9,010 bases of DNA from JBARCX01 sp049794535 (GTDB lineage: Bacteria; Pseudomonadota; Gammaproteobacteria; Xanthomonadales; Rhodanobacteraceae), in the NCBI GenBank assembly GCA_049794535.1, contig JBARCX010000400.1:1-9010 (forward strand). Direction: 5' to 3'. The notes beneath the pieces were generated by a model. That model was not told the origin of the DNA. It did no database searches and saw only the letters and a program-made list of their open reading frames with translations. The position numbers and the translations under genes are program-made. Numbering within the stretch: position 1 is the stretch's first letter; every line of letters begins with the position of its first letter. Positions 6,764 through 9,010 of the stretch are shown piece by piece.

Positions 6764-6830
6764 CGGTAATCGCGGGGCTGCGTGCGCCCGTGGTTACTGC
6801 TTTAAGTCCCGCACGCAGGAATCGAACCGC
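6764..6830 (+). promoter_or_regulatory. Predicted riboswitch expression platform and ribosome-binding site of terC
   Basis: CTGCGTGC (6778-6785) is the exact complement of GCACGCAG (6811-6818), whose last two bases belong to the AGGA ribosome-binding site (6817-6820), 10 nt from the ATG at 6831. That stem could hide the site. A competing hairpin pairs GCGGTAA (6763-6769) with TTACTGC (6794-6800, one G-U) and CGGG (6773-6776) with CCCG (6787-6790). This places the anti-RBS strand in its loop and would leave the AGGA free. Mutually exclusive folds next to the start codon suggest translational control; there is no T-run for transcriptional control. Which fold Mn2+ favours is inference; in known alx/mntP cases Mn2+ turns expression on. 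Confidence 0.6.
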
Positions 6831-7505
6831 ATGGATTTCATCACTTCCGACTTTCTCTCCGGCCTGCTAACGATCGTCCTGCTCGACTTGGTGCTGGCTG
6901 GCGACAATGCCATTGTCATCGCACTGGCTGCGCGCAACCTACCTAAGCCGCTGCAGAAAAAAGCGGTGTTCTGGGGCACGTTCGGCGCCGTCGCCGTACG
7001 GATCGTACTGACCGCCGTCGTGGTCTACCTGCTCGAACTGCCTGGCCTGATGCTGGCTGGCGGATTGCTGCTGCTACCGATCGCCTGGAAACTGCTGAAG
7101 TCCGACGAGAGCGAACCCAACGTGGGGGCCGCCAACAGTTTCTGGACGGCGTTACGCACCATCATCGTCGCCGACGCACTGATGGGGATGGACAATGTGC
7201 TGGCGATCGCCGGTGCGGCGAAGGGCGAGCTCAGCCTGGTTGTACTCGGCTTACTCATCAGCGTGCCGCTCGTCGTCTGGGGCTCCACACTCATCCTGAA
7301 ATTGATCGAACGCTTCCCGATCATCATCTACCTTGGCGCGGCCGCGATTGCCTGGACCGCGGGACGCATGATCTCGCATGACCCGTTGTGGTCCGACTGG
7401 TTTGCAGCGCGTGGTGGGCTCACCTACGCACTCGATGCCGTGCTGATTATCGGCGTCTGCACCGGCGGCTGGTGGATGCAGCGCCGACAACGGCCTGTCG
7501 CTTGA
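6831..7505 (+). CDS. TerC/YjbE-family integral membrane protein, riboswitch-controlled
   Basis: This is a 224-residue very hydrophobic protein of the TerC superfamily, probably the YjbE-type branch, with about seven membrane spans (roughly 8-30, 46-68, 71-90, 104-127, 133-153, 160-179, 197-214). The two half-repeats each hold the acidic signature of the family: LDLVLAGDNAIVIA (18-31; D19, D25, N26) and ADALMGMDNVLAIAG (114-128; D115, D121, N122), residues likely to line the metal path. TerC proteins have been linked to Mn2+ export and to supplying Mn2+ to exported enzymes; the manganese riboswitch upstream strongly supports a manganese role in the inner membrane. A GTG-started frame continuous with it from 6696 would add 45 residues, but that stretch is the riboswitch. 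The ATG at 6831 with AGGA at 6817-6820 is therefore chosen. The exact substrate direction and any tellurite link cannot be judged from sequence. Confidence 0.93.
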   Translation: MDFITSDFLSGLLTIVLLDLVLAGDNAIVIALAARNLPKPLQKKAVFWGTFGAVAVRIVLTAVVVYLLELPGLMLAGGLLLLPIAWKLLKSDESEPNVGAANSFWTALRTIIVADALMGMDNVLAIAGAAKGELSLVVLGLLISVPLVVWGSTLILKLIERFPIIIYLGAAAIAWTAGRMISHDPLWSDWFAARGGLTYALDAVLIIGVCTGGWWMQRRQRPVA

Positions 7506-7577
7506 GGCACGCATAGCCGGCGCGCGACACTACATCGCTATCCCCACTCCACACGCCTCTTCTCACACGGAATGCAC
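7506..7577 (+). other. terC-gst gap with no clear terminator or promoter
   Basis: These 72 nt contain no hairpin followed by a T-run and no convincing -35/-10 pair. Just before the GST start there is only a weak GGAA (7569-7572). The two plus-strand genes may therefore share a transcript, which would place gst under the same riboswitch-led promoter; this is inference from absence of signals. Confidence 0.35.
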
Positions 7578-8186
7578 ATGAAGCTCTATTGCCTGCCCGG
7601 CGCCTGCTCGTTAGCCGATCACATCGTGCTGGAATGGATCGGCCAACCGTACGAGACCCATCATGTCGCTCGCGACCAGCTGCGCTCGCCGGAATATCTG
7701 AAGATCAACCCCAGCGGGCAGGTGCCCGCGCTTGACGATGACGGCTGGGTGCTGACCGAGAACGTTGCGATTCTCAATTATCTGGCCGACCGCTTCCCTG
7801 CCGCCGCCTTGGGTGGCGATGGTTCTGCGCGTGGTCGTGCCGAAACGAATCGCTGGCTGGCCTTGCTCAACTCCGATGTGCACCAGTCATTCAAGCCCTT
7901 GTTTGCCCCGCAACGCTTCATCGCAGAACCAGAGCAGCATGCCGAACTGCAGGAAAATGCACGTACCAAACTGCGCGGCCAGTTCGAGCGACTGAACGCA
8001 CAGCTGGCCACCCAGGATTGGTTGACCGGCACGCGCTCGATTGCCGACGCGTATTTGTTCGTGGTGACACGTTGGGCTCATGCCAAACAGGTCGACCTGC
8101 AAGGCTTCGATCACCTGGCGCGCTTCTTGGATCGCATGAACAGCAATGCCGGCGTGAAGGCTGCCATGCAAGCCGAAGGACTCTAA
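7578..8186 (+). CDS. Beta-class glutathione S-transferase
   Basis: This is a cytosolic enzyme expected to conjugate glutathione to electrophiles or act in thiol-disulfide protection. The 202 residues match the length of E. coli GstA, which it resembles in layout. The thioredoxin-like N-domain (1-78) begins MKLYCLPGACSLADH with Cys10, the hallmark catalytic cysteine of the beta class. INPSGQVPAL (43-52) holds the cis-proline Pro50 after Val49, and LTENVAIL (59-66) is the gamma-glutamyl binding turn. The helical C-domain includes DVHQSFKPLF, where His102 fits the conserved active-site histidine, and SIADAYLFVVTRWA (154-167), the N-capping-box region. An ATG two codons earlier (7572) exists, but starting at 7578 puts the cysteine at position 10 and leaves 6-nt spacing from the GGA sequence, so it is preferred; the ribosome-binding site is weak either way. 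It is 72 nt after terC on the same strand. Physiological substrate unknown. Confidence 0.92.
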   Translation: MKLYCLPGACSLADHIVLEWIGQPYETHHVARDQLRSPEYLKINPSGQVPALDDDGWVLTENVAILNYLADRFPAAALGGDGSARGRAETNRWLALLNSDVHQSFKPLFAPQRFIAEPEQHAELQENARTKLRGQFERLNAQLATQDWLTGTRSIADAYLFVVTRWAHAKQVDLQGFDHLARFLDRMNSNAGVKAAMQAEGL

Positions 8187-8207
8187 GAGGCACAGTACGA
8201 AACCTGC

Positions 8208-8236
8208 GCGGGCAGATCAGCCACATCCCTGCCCGC
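8208..8236. terminator. Candidate bidirectional terminator-like hairpin between convergent genes
   Basis: GCGGGCAG (8208-8215) and CTGCCCGC (8229-8236) form a perfect 8-bp GC-rich stem with a 13-nt loop, filling most of the 50-nt gap between the convergent GST and outer-membrane genes. The position suits termination in both directions. Neither side has a proper T-run (minus side has only TTT), so efficiency is doubtful and it may act mainly as a 3'-end protector. Confidence 0.45.
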
Positions 8237-9010
8237 TCAGAACAACATCGGTACCCGAACGGTTACCAGCACATCGGGCGTATCACGAGTTACGCCCGCA
8301 GCAAGTGTGAAATTCAGCGTGCGCTTTTCATTCAAACGATAAGAACTGCCGATCAGCAAGTTGCCCAGCCAGATCTTGGTCGAGCCTGGTGCCTTCTGAC
8401 CATCCTCGTGAGTGACCCCAATAAAGCTCTGGTCGTAGCCAATACTCATCGACGCTTTATCGTTCAGCGCAAAGCCCATGCCGACACTGGCATCCACGAC
8501 ATTGCCAATCTTCACATTACCCAGAAATTCTTTGCTCAACACCAACTGCTGCCACACATCGTGTCGCTCAACGTTGTACAAGTAGCTGAAATTACCGAAG
8601 AACACCACGGGGTCAGAGGGCATGAGCCAGGTCATGCCAGGCTGTATGGAGTAAAAGCCCGAGCCGGTAGGCAGCTCTAGCGGGAGGCCCGTGCCAGTAG
8701 CGTTCTCCACACATCGCTCCACGCAATCCGTGGTCACCTGGAACGGATCGGTTCCCGTACGTGATTTGAAGCGTAGCCAGGCAATGTAATACGGCTTGTC
8801 AGCGCCCCCATCATTGATCTGGTAGCGCGCAGTTGCCTCGATATCACCAATACCGCTACCACTGGAATGCAAGACGTTGTCTTGCGATGTACCGGTGAAA
8901 ACCTCGCGGCTGACAACATCACTCTCGGTCGACACATACGGCACGCGCAGCTCTACTTCGAGACGATTGGTGATTCCGTAACGCGCGGTGAGAGCGGCGG
9001 TCTGAGTCGT
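8237..9010 (-). CDS. Outer-membrane beta-barrel protein, transporter-like, N-terminus outside window
   Basis: An open frame runs from the window edge to a TGA at 8237, giving 257 visible residues with no start needed inside: 22 codons continue upstream of the GTG at 8944 (ALTARYGITNRLEVELRVPYV across the junction). The alternating strands, the block GIGDIEATARYQI, repeated motifs such as FFGNFSYLYNVERHD and MGFALNDKASMSIGY, and the terminal phenylalanine (VTVRVPMLF) mark an outer-membrane barrel. The style is closest to the family annotated as transporter or phenol-degradation MetA-like; that name comes from a pathway association and does not prove a substrate. A CVERC pair (visible residues 96 and 100) in a likely loop is unusual for a barrel. 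The signal peptide and beginning of the protein are beyond position 9010. It is convergent with gst and unrelated to it by any visible signal. The barrel call is good, the subfamily moderate. Confidence 0.75.
   Translation of the reverse strand, partial: TTQTAALTARYGITNRLEVELRVPYVSTESDVVSREVFTGTSQDNVLHSSGSGIGDIEATARYQINDGGADKPYYIAWLRFKSRTGTDPFQVTTDCVERCVENATGTGLPLELPTGSGFYSIQPGMTWLMPSDPVVFFGNFSYLYNVERHDVWQQLVLSKEFLGNVKIGNVVDASVGMGFALNDKASMSIGYDQSFIGVTHEDGQKAPGSTKIWLGNLLIGSSYRLNEKRTLNFTLAAGVTRDTPDVLVTVRVPMLF

Noticed and set aside
6831..7505. Assignment as a tellurite-resistance determinant
   Set aside because: Only a TerC-superfamily membrane protein is present, with no other ter genes; the manganese riboswitch indicates Mn2+ homeostasis instead.
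8018..8680. 220-codon plus-strand frame spanning the end of gst and the convergent barrel gene
   Set aside because: It overlaps two better-supported genes in other frames and includes the intergenic hairpin; no recognisable features.
1..9010. Search for mobile elements, CRISPR arrays, tRNA or rRNA genes
   Set aside because: No transposase or integrase frame, no direct-repeat array, no tRNA-like or rRNA-like sequence was seen; gene content is ordinary metabolism and envelope functions.

Overview
The window reads as chromosomal DNA from a GC-rich gammaproteobacterium. The OmpA, PrpD and AcnD protein styles resemble the Xanthomonadales, most likely the Rhodanobacteraceae, but this is a judgement from sequence character and not a search. 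It looks like ordinary core metabolism and envelope genes. I found no mobile element, CRISPR array, tRNA, rRNA or obvious horizontally acquired island.

Layout: (1) 1-790, minus strand: the first 263 residues of an OmpA-family outer-membrane porin, cut by the window edge, with its leader and a candidate promoter at 791-989. (2) 990-6430, minus strand: a propionate-degradation (2-methylcitrate cycle) cluster read acnD, prpF, prpD. The two gaps between genes are each about 97 nt; the acnD-prpF gap holds two strong hairpins. (3) 6431-6830: a divergent control region. Its most secure element is a yybP-ykoY type manganese riboswitch on the plus strand, preceded by a good sigma70-like promoter. (4) 6831-7505, plus strand: a TerC/YjbE-family integral membrane protein, the gene the riboswitch should control. 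(5) 7578-8186, plus strand: a beta-class glutathione S-transferase. (6) 8237-9010, minus strand: the C-terminal part of an outer-membrane beta-barrel protein convergent with the GST gene, with its start beyond the window.

How the genes work together: AcnD dehydrates 2-methylcitrate to the trans isomer of 2-methylaconitate and PrpF isomerises this to the cis form. PrpD makes the cis form directly, so the cluster encodes two parallel routes through the same step. The partner enzymes PrpC (2-methylcitrate synthase) and PrpB (2-methylisocitrate lyase), and any PrpR-type regulator, are absent here and must lie elsewhere if the cycle is complete. The riboswitch and TerC gene form a separate manganese-homeostasis unit that shares only the intergenic region with acnD.

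Nothing here looks like an undescribed system. The items most worth a second look are the riboswitch expression platform, the prp cluster without prpB/prpC, and the palindromes between acnD and prpF.
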